Positions 41,950-50,114 are shown, counted from the stretch's first letter. The stretch is 64,000 nucleotides of DNA from Actinomycetospora lutea (GCF_028737205.1 NZ_JAQZAL010000002.1:1-64000), one strand, 5' to 3'. The notes: a model not told the origin generated them from the letters alone. A program made the numbers and translations.

Positions 41950-42176
41950 GCCCGAGCCTAGGCCGCAGGGACCGGCACCGGGGGAGTCGCACAGGTGTTC
42001 GAGTCACCGCCGAGCGGCACGTTCCGCAGGCGCCGAGCCCTGGAGATCCTGCGAGCCGTGCCTCTCGCGCCCCGACGGTTCCGGCGCAGGGCGCCCGCCG
42101 CCGGTCTCTCCGCGCGAAGGGACCTTTCGCTCAGGTCCTGGTCGCGACGGGGAGAGGGCCCTCCTGACGAAGTGAC

Positions 42177-42190
42177 ATAATGTCGATTAT
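42177..42190. promoter_or_regulatory. AT-rich palindrome overlapping a stop codon
   Basis: ATAAT-gtcg-ATTAT in otherwise GC-rich DNA overlaps the stop of the minus-strand membrane protein gene at 42187. It could be a protein-binding site or part of a terminator. The rest of 41950-42186 shows only a 61-codon open frame that I do not consider a gene. Confidence 0.3.
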
Positions 42191-42684
42191 CGGATCGAGT
42201 GAGTGATGCGGGACGTCGCGACGAGCAGCGCCGCGGTGCTCGCCGTCAGCGCCAGCGACCGCACCAGGTTCGCGTCGAGCAGGCTGTCGATGGTCGCCGC
42301 CGACCGACCGAGCCGGTCGAGCCGGTCGTGCATCGGGATCGCCCAGGCCACCGTGGACACGAGCGACACCAGCCCGCCGGCCGCGGCGACGGCCGCGAGA
42401 CGGCGCGACACCTCGGCCGGCCGCGTCCACGGGAACGCCGCACAGGCGAGGAACGTCAGGAACCCGGGTGCGATCACCACGAGCGGGATCGCCGCGTTGT
42501 ACTGGGCGTGGTACGCGAGGAAGTCCTCGGCCGGCACCGCCCGGTACAGCGGGTACGAGACGGCCTGCGCCTGCCAGCCGATGCCCGTCGAGTACGCCGT
42601 CAGGGCCGTGAGCCCGACGAGGTGGGCCCGGCGCCACGACGGCCGGGTGGTGCGGACCGTCCGCTCGATGAGGTCGGTGCTCAT
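42187..42684 (-). CDS. Small integral membrane protein (DUF1772-like)
   Basis: A 165-residue protein with four hydrophobic segments at residues ~22-41, ~68-89, ~103-124 and ~143-161. The signature YSTGIGWQAQAVSYPLYRAV, PAEDFLAYHAQYNAAIPLVV and WAIPMHDRL resembles DUF1772-type small membrane proteins, some of which are called anthrone oxygenases. The assignment is tentative. The ATG at 42684 has AGGGGAG upstream. It is divergent from a TetR gene by 69 bases; GAGT-N7-ACTC at 42716-42730 in that gap may be the TetR site. Confidence 0.6.
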   Translation of the reverse strand: MSTDLIERTVRTTRPSWRRAHLVGLTALTAYSTGIGWQAQAVSYPLYRAVPAEDFLAYHAQYNAAIPLVVIAPGFLTFLACAAFPWTRPAEVSRRLAAVAAAGGLVSLVSTVAWAIPMHDRLDRLGRSAATIDSLLDANLVRSLALTASTAALLVATSRITHSIR

Positions 42685-42753
42685 GCGGGTCTCCCCTGGT
42701 GCCACGTATTCGGTAGAGTGAGACTAACTCGATTTGGGCAGGAGTCAAACGGA

Positions 42754-43407
42754 ATGTCGGCACGCCGTCGGTACGACGCCTCCGGGCGCGAGCGCCAGGC
42801 CGCCCTCACGCGCCGGCAGATCGCGATGGCGGCCGTCGAGCAGTTCGTGGTCCAGGGGTACGCGACGACCACCGTGGCGTCGGTGGCCACGGCCGCGGGC
42901 GTGTCCGCGCAGACCGTCTACAACGGGTTCGGGACCAAGGCCGCGCTGCTCAAGGAGGGCTACGACCTCCTCATGGTCGGCGACGGCGAGGCCGTGCCGC
43001 TCGCGGAGCGCCCCGACGTGCGCGCGCTCTACGCCGAGCCCGACCCCGTCGCCTTCCTGCACGGCTACGCGCGGCTGGGCCGCGAGCTGCTCGACCGCCT
43101 CGGCCCGCTCGCGATGCAGATCGGCGCCGGCGCGCTCGCCGGCGACCCGGACCTCGTGGAGCTGCGCGCGACCACCGACCGCGAGCGGCTCGTGGGCACC
43201 GGCATGGTCGTGGGACGGCTGGTCGAGCTCGACGCCCTCTCCCCCGGACTCGACGCCGACGCCGCCCGCGACCGGCTGTGGACGCTGAACAGCACCGAGG
43301 TCTGGCACCTCCTCACCGCGACCCGGGGCTGGACCGGCGAGCAGTACGAGGAGTGGGTCGGGGAGGCCATGACCGCGGCCGTGCTGCGTGCCGACCTGCT
43401 GCGGTGA
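42754..43407 (+). CDS. TetR-family transcriptional regulator
   Basis: A 217-residue repressor. The N-terminal HTH (residues ~17-65) reads TRRQIAMAAVEQFVVQGYAT, TTVASVATAAGVSAQTVYNG; the C-terminal ligand domain is variable and includes RELLDRLGPLAMQIGAGALA. The usual mode is repression of a divergent gene, here the small membrane protein at 42187-42684, released by a small ligand. The ATG at 42754 has GGAG upstream. Confidence 0.88.
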   Translation: MSARRRYDASGRERQAALTRRQIAMAAVEQFVVQGYATTTVASVATAAGVSAQTVYNGFGTKAALLKEGYDLLMVGDGEAVPLAERPDVRALYAEPDPVAFLHGYARLGRELLDRLGPLAMQIGAGALAGDPDLVELRATTDRERLVGTGMVVGRLVELDALSPGLDADAARDRLWTLNSTEVWHLLTATRGWTGEQYEEWVGEAMTAAVLRADLLR

Positions 43408-43693
43408 TCGAGATCCGCTCGCCGAGGCGCGGCGACCGGTGAGGCGGTCCGATCGGGTGAAGACGTTGAATGGCACACGATCGATCGACCGTCTGGCGGA
43501 CGGTCGCACCGCCGACCGCGCGCCTCCTTCCCACCGCCCACCCGATCGAGCACGGTGAGGTCACGACCGGGTCGCACACCGCGACTTTCATGTCCGTCGC
43601 GTGACGACCCGCTCACGATCAGTGCCCGGCGAGGACCCGGGCGTGCTCGGGGGGAACCGTGACGACAGGAGCAGGACACCGGCGGGGGCGCCG
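43408..43693 (+). promoter_or_regulatory. 286-base upstream region of the sigma factor gene
   Basis: The region contains one inverted repeat, ACCGTC-N5-GACGGT (43488-43504), and the word cgatcgatcg at 43478-43487. I find no convincing -10/-35 pair. The sequence from 43601 is open in frame with the sigma factor but has no ribosome-binding site, so it is treated as leader. Confidence 0.3.
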
Positions 43694-44347
43694 GTGACCG
43701 ACGAATCCGACGAGATCGACCGGCTGGTCGCCGCCGTCGTGGCGGGCGACCGCAGGGCGCTCAACCAGCTGCTCATGATCCTGCGGCCCCTGGTCGTGCG
43801 CTACTGCCGCTCGCGCCTGGGCACCGAGCGGGCCTGCGTGGCTGCCGACGACGTCGCCCAGGAGGTCTGCCTGGCGGTCCTGAAGTCGCTGCCGACCTAC
43901 ACCGACCAGGGCAAGCCCTTCCTCGCGTTCGTGTACGGCATCGCCGCCCACAAGGTCGTCGACGCCCACCGGCACGCCGGCCGCGACCGCTCCGAGCCCA
44001 CCGACGACGTGCCCGAGGGCTTCACCGACGCCGTGGGTCCCGAGCAGGCGGCGCTCGAGATGTCCGCCAGCGCGGAGATGCGCGCGCTGCTCGCCCAGCT
44101 GCCCGCCAAGCAGCGCGAGATCCTCGTACTGCGCGTCGTCGTCGGGCTCTCCGCCGAGGAGACCGCGATCGCGGTCGGCTCGACGCCCGGCGCGGTGCGG
44201 GTCGCCCAGCACCGCGCCGTCGCCAAGCTCCGCACCGTCATGGGCGAGGCCGACGACGACCGCGGCCCCGACGACACCCCGCCCCGCGGGCTGCTCAGTA
44301 CGCGGGCCGGAGCGGGAACCCGGACCGGGCGTCGGGGCCGAGCTTGA
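43694..44347 (+). CDS. RNA polymerase sigma factor ShbA/SigD (ECF type)
   Basis: A 217-residue sigma-70 family factor with regions 2 and 4 only. Region 2, residues ~12-95: LNQLLMILRPLVVRYCRSRL, DDVAQEVCLAVLKSLPTYTD and FLAFVYGIAAHKVVDAHRHA. Region 4, residues ~135-185: LPAKQREILVLRVVVGLSAE, ETAIAVGSTPGAVRVAQHRA. It matches SigD of mycobacteria and ShbA of Streptomyces, which feeds hrdB transcription and starvation responses. No anti-sigma gene follows, unlike mycobacterial sigD (rsdA). The GTG at 43694 follows AGGAGCAGG; a longer frame from 43601 is open. The 3' end overlaps the convergent tmsA gene by 53 bases. Confidence 0.85.
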   Translation: MTDESDEIDRLVAAVVAGDRRALNQLLMILRPLVVRYCRSRLGTERACVAADDVAQEVCLAVLKSLPTYTDQGKPFLAFVYGIAAHKVVDAHRHAGRDRSEPTDDVPEGFTDAVGPEQAALEMSASAEMRALLAQLPAKQREILVLRVVVGLSAEETAIAVGSTPGAVRVAQHRAVAKLRTVMGEADDDRGPDDTPPRGLLSTRAGAGTRTGRRGRA

Positions 44348-45533
44348 CCCCCAGCACCTGGTGGAGCTGGATGTTGTTCAGGTCGAAGCCGACCTGGCAC
44401 GCGGGCATGTAGAGCCGCCACACACGGGCGCGGCCCTCGCCGGCCTCGGCGACGCACTCGTCCCAGTTCGCCTCGAGGTTGGCCGACCACCCGGCGAGCG
44501 TCCTCGCGTAGTGCTCGCGCAGGTTCTCCTCGTGCCGGATCTCGAACCCGGCGGCGTTCATCCGCGAGATGAGCCACCCGATCGGCAGGAGCTCGCCGTC
44601 CGGGAAGACGTAGCGGTCGATGAACGGGTCGGCGTGGGCCCGGTGGTGCGCGTCGGGCCGGGTGATGCAGTGGTTGAGCAGGCGCCCCCCGGTGCGCAGC
44701 CTGCCGTGGAGGAAGCGGAAGTAGCCCGGGATGTTGCGCCGCCCGATGTGCTCGGTGAGCCCGATCGAGCTGACGGCGTCGAACTCCCCCTCGGTGACGT
44801 CGCGGTAGTCGCCGTGACGGATCTCGACGAGGTCGCCGAGCCCGCGGCGGGCGACCTCCTTCTGCGCCCAGGTGGCCTGGTCGCGCGAGAGCGTCACGCC
44901 GAGCGCGCGCACCCCGTGGTGCTCGGCGGCGTGCATCGCCATCTGGCCCCAGCCGCAGCCCACGTCGAGCAGCCGCATGCCCGGCTCCAGGCGGAGCTTC
45001 TCGGCCACCAGCGCGTGCTTGGTGAACTGGGCGTCCTCGAGCGTCGCGGTCTCGGACGGGTAGACGGCGCACGTGTAGGCCATCGAGGGCCCGAGGACCA
45101 TCTCGTAGAAGCGGTTCGACACGTCGTAGTGGTGCTCGATCGCGTCGGAGTCGCGGTCCTTGGAGTGCCGCCGGCCGTGCTGGCGGTGCTCCTCGGGCGG
45201 GGGTGCGACGCGGTGCTTGAAGCGCAGCGGCGCCAGGCGCGCGGCCATGCGCACGAGCGTCGCCGGCGTGACGTCGGAGACGGTCAGCTCGCCCAGGGCG
45301 GTGAGTGCGGTGTAGATGTCGCCGTCGACGTCGAGGTGCCCGGAGACGTACGCCCGCGCGAGGCCCAGGGAGTTGGGCGAGCTCGCGAGGTAGGCGAGCG
45401 CGGTCTCGCTGCGCACGTCGACGGTGGCGACGGGGGGCGCCCCGCCCGGGGACGACCGACTCCCGTCGTAGGCGCGGATGGCGACGGGGGCCTGCTCCCC
45501 CAGCACCGGTCGGAACATCTCGGCGACCTGCAC
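44295..45533 (-). CDS. tmsA: Cyclopropane/10-methyl fatty acid synthase-type methyltransferase (TmsA/BfaA)
   Basis: A 412-residue SAM-dependent methyltransferase of the cyclopropane-fatty-acid synthase family. The N-terminal ~115 residues are the domain typical of longer CFA synthases (SPNSLGLARAYVSGHLDVDG). The SAM core begins at HYDVSNRFYEMVLGPSMAYT; motif I is MRLLDVGCGWGQMAMHAAEH, and GLTEHIGRRNIPGYFRFLHG is the active-site region. In Mycobacterium the homologue Rv3720 (BfaA/TmsA) methylates the oleoyl double bond of phospholipids to give 10-methylene stearate. The GTG at 45533 has GGAGGGA upstream and lies 12 bases after tmsB. The product is probably a branched membrane lipid such as tuberculostearic acid. 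Confidence 0.8.
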   Translation of the reverse strand: MQVAEMFRPVLGEQAPVAIRAYDGSRSSPGGAPPVATVDVRSETALAYLASSPNSLGLARAYVSGHLDVDGDIYTALTALGELTVSDVTPATLVRMAARLAPLRFKHRVAPPPEEHRQHGRRHSKDRDSDAIEHHYDVSNRFYEMVLGPSMAYTCAVYPSETATLEDAQFTKHALVAEKLRLEPGMRLLDVGCGWGQMAMHAAEHHGVRALGVTLSRDQATWAQKEVARRGLGDLVEIRHGDYRDVTEGEFDAVSSIGLTEHIGRRNIPGYFRFLHGRLRTGGRLLNHCITRPDAHHRAHADPFIDRYVFPDGELLPIGWLISRMNAAGFEIRHEENLREHYARTLAGWSANLEANWDECVAEAGEGRARVWRLYMPACQVGFDLNNIQLHQVLGVKLGPDARSGFPLRPAY

Positions 45534-45545
45534 GACGATCCCTCC

Positions 45546-46904
45546 TCAGCCCGTCACGGTCTTGGTGTAGAGGTCGGGGAGGCGGCCGTCCGGGTCGTAG
45601 CGAGCCTTGAGCTCCCGGTAGGTCGCCCCTCCGTACAACGCGTCGAACTCGGTGCGCGTGTAGCTGGCCGTCGAGTACAGCGACTTGTGCCCGTCCAGCC
45701 CCATGAGCACCTGCTCGATGCGCCGGTTGTGGTGGTCCGGCGCCTGGCCCTCCGCGAGCGGGGCGTCCGACCAGAACCCGATGTTGACGTAGGTCGTGTC
45801 CGGGTCCAGGGGGTAGAGCGGCCATGCCCGGCGATCACGCTGACGGAGCGGGCACAGCCAGACCGGGCTGATCCCGATCTCCTCGTGGAAGAACGCGAGG
45901 AACTCCGGCAGACGGTCCACCGGCACCTCGACGTCCTGGATGATCGGCTCGACGCCGGTCACGCCGCGGCGGCGCGCCAGGGCCTGCGACAGCCCGGTGC
46001 GCCGGTCGAGCGCGACGATGCGGCGGTAGACGTCGGAGCGGCGGTAGCGCGACGGCCAGAGCCGCCGGACCACCGGGTGCTGGACGCCGAGCGCCCGCGA
46101 GCACCAGAACCAGTCGGTGTCCCAGCGCCACAGGTAGTCGTGGATCGACAGGAAGTCGGTCTCCCGGTGCTGGATCGACCGGTAGTAGATGCCCTGCCCG
46201 GTGTAGTCGGAGAGGTACGGCGCGGTGTCGACCATCTCGCCGACGGTCATGTAGTGCTCGCGCGCGGAGAACACGACGCCGTCGCAGAAGTCGACCCGCT
46301 CCCCCGCCCACGCCCGGGTCGCCGACACCTCGGCGAGCGCCCGCGTGACCTCCTCCGCGGTGTCGAAGCGGACGTGGCGCAGGCGCACGAACGGGCGGAC
46401 CGGTGCGAGCTCGATGCGCAGCCGCAGCGCGTAGCCCAGCGTCCCGTAGGAGTTCGGCAGGCCCGACAGGAGGTCGGGGTGGTCCGTGGTGGACAGGATG
46501 TCGCCGGTCCCGGTGAGCACGTCGGCCTCGAGCACCGACTCGTGCGGGAGCCCGTCGCGGAACGACGACGACTCGATGCCCAGCCCCACGACCGCGCCGC
46601 CCAGGGTGATCGTCTTGAGCTGCGGGACGACGAGCGGCATGAGCCCGTGCGGCAGGGTCGCCGCGACGAGGTCCTCGTAGGTGGTCATCCCCGCGACGTC
46701 GGCGGTGCGCGCCTCGGGGTCGACCGCGAGCACGCGGTCGAGTCCCTCGACGGTGAGCCCGCCCGCGCCGTCGCGGAAGCGGAACAGGTTGGAGGTCTTC
46801 TTGCGCAGCCGGACCGGGGCGTTCGGCGGCAGCGCCGCGAGCCCCTCCCGCACCGCGTCCACCGCCCGGCGGTGGGCGGTCCCGGCGTCCGTCGTGGTGG
46901 TCAT
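45546..46904 (-). CDS. tmsB: FAD-binding oxidoreductase (TmsB/BfaB)
   Basis: A 452-residue flavoprotein of the FAD_binding_4 (PCMH/BBE) superfamily. LPPNAPVRLRKKTSNLFRFR leads into the FAD domain; LMPLVVPQLKTITLGGAVVG and GLGIESSSFRDGLPHESVLE are the FAD-binding loops. The C-terminal substrate domain includes KHILPF-like segments such as FHEEIGISPVWLCPL and YVNIGFWSDAP. The mycobacterial homologue Rv3719 (BfaB/TmsB) reduces 10-methylene stearate to 10-methylstearate with NADPH. It precedes tmsA by 12 bases, so together they make a complete branched-lipid module. A separate TmsC, fused or free in some species, is not seen. Confidence 0.8.
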   Translation of the reverse strand: MTTTTDAGTAHRRAVDAVREGLAALPPNAPVRLRKKTSNLFRFRDGAGGLTVEGLDRVLAVDPEARTADVAGMTTYEDLVAATLPHGLMPLVVPQLKTITLGGAVVGLGIESSSFRDGLPHESVLEADVLTGTGDILSTTDHPDLLSGLPNSYGTLGYALRLRIELAPVRPFVRLRHVRFDTAEEVTRALAEVSATRAWAGERVDFCDGVVFSAREHYMTVGEMVDTAPYLSDYTGQGIYYRSIQHRETDFLSIHDYLWRWDTDWFWCSRALGVQHPVVRRLWPSRYRRSDVYRRIVALDRRTGLSQALARRRGVTGVEPIIQDVEVPVDRLPEFLAFFHEEIGISPVWLCPLRQRDRRAWPLYPLDPDTTYVNIGFWSDAPLAEGQAPDHHNRRIEQVLMGLDGHKSLYSTASYTRTEFDALYGGATYRELKARYDPDGRLPDLYTKTVTG

Positions 46905-47068
46905 GAGCCGACCGTCATCTGGGTGCCTCCTCCCGGATCACGGGCGAGCGTATGCCCGGTGTGAACCCTGAAGCACCGGATCTCAGATGTTCTGTGCGCC
47001 ACCCGAGCGGACGCTCGACGGACCGTGTCCGGTGTGCCACCCGGCGTGTCGGTTCGGTGCGGCGACGG

Positions 47069-47089
47069 CGTGGCCACGGCGTGGCCACG
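47069..47089 (-). promoter_or_regulatory. Two tandem CGTGGCCACG palindromes upstream of tmsB
   Basis: CGTGGCCACG occurs at 47069-47078 and 47080-47089, so the two perfect 10-base palindromes are one helical turn apart (11 bases). They lie 165 bases upstream of tmsB and 14 bases after the end of the BrkB-like gene. A regulator of tmsBA could bind here. The rest of 46905-47102 shows nothing else. Confidence 0.35.
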
Positions 47090-47102
47090 GTGGGCCGGGC
47101 CG

Positions 47103-48038
47103 TCACCCGACCAGGTCGGCCACCAGTTCGATCCCCCCGCGGGCGGTCTCGCCGCGGTCGGCCACGGCGTCCGGGGCCCGTGTCCCGGTCCAGACGGTCA
47201 CGAGGAACAGCCAGCGGACGACGAGATAGACGATCAGGAGGAAGCCGACCAGGGCGCCCAGGGCGGTCACCGCGGGCGAGCTCCCGACCAGCCGGAAGTA
47301 CAGGCCGCCGATCTGCTGCAGGACGACGAGGCCCACCGCGGCCACGGCCGCCGCGGGCAGCAGCGGGCGCAGGGACCGCGTCGGGCGCGGGAGGTGGGCC
47401 AGGCACCACGCGACGACCAGCCAGTTGGCGGCGAGCCCGACGACGAGGGAGCCGACCGCCAGCACCGCCCGCGCGCCGCCCGTGCTCGTCAGCCCCAGGA
47501 GGTCGAGCACCCACCTCCCGAGCACACCGGTCAGCGTCGCCAGCGCGAACGAGACGGCCAGCGCGAGGCCGACGCCCACCAGCGCCGTGACGTCGGAGAC
47601 CGCGGAGCGCACCCGGCGCTCCGGGCAGGGCAGCCCGAGCAGCGCGGTCACCGCGTCGCGCAGGTGGCTGATCCAGCTCCACCCGGAGACCGCGGCGGCC
47701 GCCAGCCCGAGCACCCCGAGGGTGCCGCGCTCGGCCACCACGACGTGGACGACGTGGACGACCTCCGTGCCCACCGGCTGGGGCAGCGCCGCCGCGAGGA
47801 GTCCCTCCACCTCGGCGAACACGCTCTGGCTGGAGGACAGCACGAACCCGACCGCGGACACCGCCAGCATCAGCAGCGGCACCAGGGCGAGCACGGTGAA
47901 GAACGTGACGGCGGCGGCGAGGTGGTCACCGTGACGGGCGCGGTAGAGCCGCCGGCTCTCGCGCAGGCGCCGCCACCAGGGTCCCCTACGCGCGGACGTC
48001 GGCCACCCGATGCGCCCGAGCCGCCCCGCCGGTGCCAT
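47103..48038 (-). CDS. YihY/virulence factor BrkB family membrane protein
   Basis: A 311-residue protein with six helices: DHLAAAVTFFTVLALVPLLM (residues ~41-60), ERGTLGVLGLAAAAVSGWSW, DVTALVGVGLALAVSFALAT and VGFLLIVYLVVRWLFLVTVW. The pattern A-A-x-x-T/S-F-x-x-x-A-L-x-P-L after a basic N-terminus is diagnostic of the BrkB/YihY family, whose function is uncertain; it was once wrongly called RNase BN. The ATG at 48038 was preferred over a TTG four codons upstream. Confidence 0.8.
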   Translation of the reverse strand: MAPAGRLGRIGWPTSARRGPWWRRLRESRRLYRARHGDHLAAAVTFFTVLALVPLLMLAVSAVGFVLSSSQSVFAEVEGLLAAALPQPVGTEVVHVVHVVVAERGTLGVLGLAAAAVSGWSWISHLRDAVTALLGLPCPERRVRSAVSDVTALVGVGLALAVSFALATLTGVLGRWVLDLLGLTSTGGARAVLAVGSLVVGLAANWLVVAWCLAHLPRPTRSLRPLLPAAAVAAVGLVVLQQIGGLYFRLVGSSPAVTALGALVGFLLIVYLVVRWLFLVTVWTGTRAPDAVADRGETARGGIELVADLVG

Positions 48039-48082
48039 CCGCCCAGGCAACCACGCCGGGTCCCGGCGCCCTCACCGGGGGT

Positions 48083-48601
48083 TCACGTCCGGGTGACCGC
48101 CGCCAGGACCCGCGGCAACGACTCGTCGGCGAGGGCGGCCATCTCGTCGTCGGTCCGGTCCTGGATCGGGTGCGCGACGTAGACGGCGGGCACGGACGCG
48201 AAGCCCAGCGCGCGGGCCTGGACGTCGGTGGCGGTCACGAACTCCGTCGACGCGACGAAGGTGGCGGTGACGCCGTCGGCCTCGAGGGCGGCGAGGTCGT
48301 GCACACTGCACGACGTGCACGAGCCTCAATCGGCGAGTGCCTCGATCACCACGTCGCACTCGGCGGCGATCTCCGCGCGCAGGTCCGCGGGCAGCGGCTT
48401 GGTGAAGGTCGGCTTGGCGTAGCGGCGGACCGTCGCGCCGCGCTCACCGAGCAGCGACTCGAGCCGGTCGAGGAAGACGTCGCCGCGCGGCTTGGCGATG
48501 TCGAGCAGCCCCACGGTCCGGCCGGCGAGGTCGTCGGGACGCGCCCCGACGGTGCGCGACGACGGCCGGGACTCGTCGGTGGGGTCCAGCACGGTCACCA
48601 T
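48083..48601 (-). CDS. UGSC-family selenoprotein (TGA at 48326-48328 read as selenocysteine)
   Basis: Read through the in-frame TGA at 48328-48326, the gene encodes 172 residues with Sec at position 92 in ALADU-GSCTSCSVHDLAAL. Sec replaces Cys in the UGSC motif that names this family; the T-S-C that follows gives a likely redox centre (U92, C95, C98). The N-terminal region carries GLLDIAKPRGDVFLDRLESL and the C-terminal region PAVYVAHPIQDRTDDEMAAL. A hairpin begins 5 bases after the TGA, as a bacterial SECIS requires. Without readthrough there would be two fragments (91 and 73 codons). The gene starts immediately after the TGA of the upstream thioredoxin-like gene. A redox role is inferred; the substrate is unknown. 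Confidence 0.85.
48298..48328 (-). promoter_or_regulatory. Bacterial SECIS-like hairpin following the Sec TGA
   Basis: Downstream of the TGA (48328-48326) the minus strand reads gctcgtgcacgtcgtgcagt, then gtgcacgac. CGTGCAC (48321-48315) pairs with GTGCACG (48304-48298) around a 10-base loop. An alternative 8-bp stem, GTCGTGCA/TGCACGAC, covers 48314-48296. Bacterial SECIS elements are short stem-loops within about 40 bases of the UGA that bind SelB, which fits this layout. Confidence 0.65.
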
Positions 48602-50038
48602 TCAGGCCTCCTCGATGACGCGGGTGACGGGATCGCTGCCGCCGGGTCCGCCGACCCAGCCGCCGATGACGGTGGAGAACTTCCCCGCTCCCCCGCCGGC
48701 CACGGCGACCAGCAGACCGCCGGGCCGGAACTTGGGTCGCGCGCCCAGAGGTCGGCCCAGCGGCGCGGGCAGGCCCTCCTCGATGCCGTCGGCGCCCCGG
48801 GCGAGCTCCTCGGGCGGGATCAGGAGCAGCTCGTCGAGCGCCGCGGTGAAGCGCGCGCGGTCCCACCCCGCCCCGGCGAACACCGCGACGTGCTCGGGCG
48901 CCAGCACGAGCGTGGCGTCGAAGCCGCCGGCGAGCTTGGGGTGGGCGACCCCGCGCAGCGCGCCCGCCAGCGAGCGGGCCAGCGAGTCCGGGGTGCGCGA
49001 GATCTGGTCGACGACACCGCGGGCGCCCTCGGCGGCGAACACCGTGACCGCCGACGCCCCGGCCGGCACCCCGCGCGACACCGACAGCGGCTCCCACGGC
49101 GAGCCGTCCTCGTCCTCGGCGAAACAGAGCCCGACCTTGCCGGGCTGGCCGAGCGTGGCCCGGTCGACCTCGCCGGGCCGCCCGCCGCCGACGTTGCGGA
49201 TCACCAGCTGCAGCGCGCGCCCGATCGTCGAGTTCGCCCGCGTGCCCTGCCCGAGCGCGTTGCCGCCGGCGTGCACCCCGATCCGGCGGGCCACCGGGCC
49301 GTGGACGAGGACCGCCGGCGCCGCGCCCCAGGTGGTCGCGAGCAGGCCGTGGGCGTTGAACGCGTCGTCGCAGGCGGCCTCGACGGCGGCGAGCACCACC
49401 GGGAGGTATTCGGGGCGGCAGCCCGCGAGGACGGCGTTGATCGCGACCTTCTCGACGGTCGCGGGCACGAGGTTCGGCGGGACGACGGCGACGACCTCGT
49501 CGGGCGCCCGCGTGGTGCCCGCGAGCATCCGCAGCACGCGCGGCGGGGTCGGCGCGACCACGGGCAGCCCGTCGGTCCAGCCCCGGTCGTAGAGCGCCTC
49601 GGCCTCGTCCTCGAGGCCCGCGAGCTCGACGCGCCGGGCGGCGAGCTCGTGGCCCCGGGCGCGCAGGAGCATCTCGTCGGCGACCGCGGGGTCGTGGGTG
49701 CGCGACCCGCAGCCGGGCTTCCACTCCGGCAGCTCGGCGCCGAGGTCGGCGACCCCGGCGAGCTCGCGCCACCGCTCGCGGTCCCAGCCCTCGGTGCGCG
49801 CGGTCTCGCGCCCGCCCTCCCGGCGCAGCAGGGTCGGCACGACGTCGATGCCCAGCGCCACGCTGGCGTCGAGCGCGGTGTCGTCGCGGACCTCGATGCC
49901 GGGCGGGAAGGCGGGGTCGTCCTGGCTGAAGACGGTCGCGTCGAGGACGTCGAGGACCGGCGCCACCAGGCGGCACGTCGGGCAGTCCTGCTTGAGCACC
50001 ACCACGAGACCGTCTTCCGGCACGCCCACCCTCGGCAC
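48602..50038 (-). CDS. Thioredoxin-like fusion protein, partner of the UGSC selenoprotein
   Basis: A 478-residue protein. Residues 1-~100 look like a thioredoxin fold with the active-site motif DCPTCR (Cys19 and Cys22) and the cis-Pro loop DVVPTLLR near residue 67. Residues ~110-478 form a domain I do not recognise. It begins DRGWTDGLPVVAPTPPRVLR, contains FNAHGLLATTWGAAPAVLVH and HAGGNALGQGTRANSTIGRA, and ends in a Gly-rich KFSTVIGGWVGGPGGSDP. My impression is that this domain travels with UGSC proteins in several phyla. It is immediately upstream of the UGSC gene (its TGA touches the ATG), so the two are co-translated. A redox relay between CPTC and UGSC is plausible. The start is GTG. Confidence 0.65.
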   Translation of the reverse strand: MPRVGVPEDGLVVVLKQDCPTCRLVAPVLDVLDATVFSQDDPAFPPGIEVRDDTALDASVALGIDVVPTLLRREGGRETARTEGWDRERWRELAGVADLGAELPEWKPGCGSRTHDPAVADEMLLRARGHELAARRVELAGLEDEAEALYDRGWTDGLPVVAPTPPRVLRMLAGTTRAPDEVVAVVPPNLVPATVEKVAINAVLAGCRPEYLPVVLAAVEAACDDAFNAHGLLATTWGAAPAVLVHGPVARRIGVHAGGNALGQGTRANSTIGRALQLVIRNVGGGRPGEVDRATLGQPGKVGLCFAEDEDGSPWEPLSVSRGVPAGASAVTVFAAEGARGVVDQISRTPDSLARSLAGALRGVAHPKLAGGFDATLVLAPEHVAVFAGAGWDRARFTAALDELLLIPPEELARGADGIEEGLPAPLGRPLGARPKFRPGGLLVAVAGGGAGKFSTVIGGWVGGPGGSDPVTRVIEEA

Positions 50039-50083
50039 GTTACCGGCCGGGCCATCCCTTGCGCACCGCGGACCTTCCGTGCA

Positions 50084-50099
50084 CCATCCATGTGGATGG
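50084..50099 (+). promoter_or_regulatory. CCATCC-ATGT-GGATGG operator upstream of the RHH gene
   Basis: A perfect 6-4-6 palindrome lies 16 bases before the RHH start codon and 46 bases from the divergent thioredoxin-like gene. RHH proteins commonly bind such short palindromes to repress themselves. It could also influence the selenoprotein operon. Confidence 0.5.
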
Positions 50100-50114
50100 C
50101 GGACGGAGGATCAC

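Noticed and set aside
41995-42180. A 61-codon frame rich in Arg and Pro in the gap between the AbrB-like and DUF1772-like genes
   Set aside because: No ribosome-binding site, composition like that of shadow frames and no recognisable family.
43601-43693. A longer N-terminus for the sigma factor from GTG 43601
   Set aside because: The extra residues are low-complexity and unconserved-looking, while AGGAGCAGG precedes GTG 43694.
48083-48601. Two separate short genes, 48326-48601 and 48083-48304
   Set aside because: The frame continues across a single TGA, the split falls inside the conserved UGSC motif, and the second piece lacks a ribosome-binding site. Selenocysteine readthrough explains all of this better.
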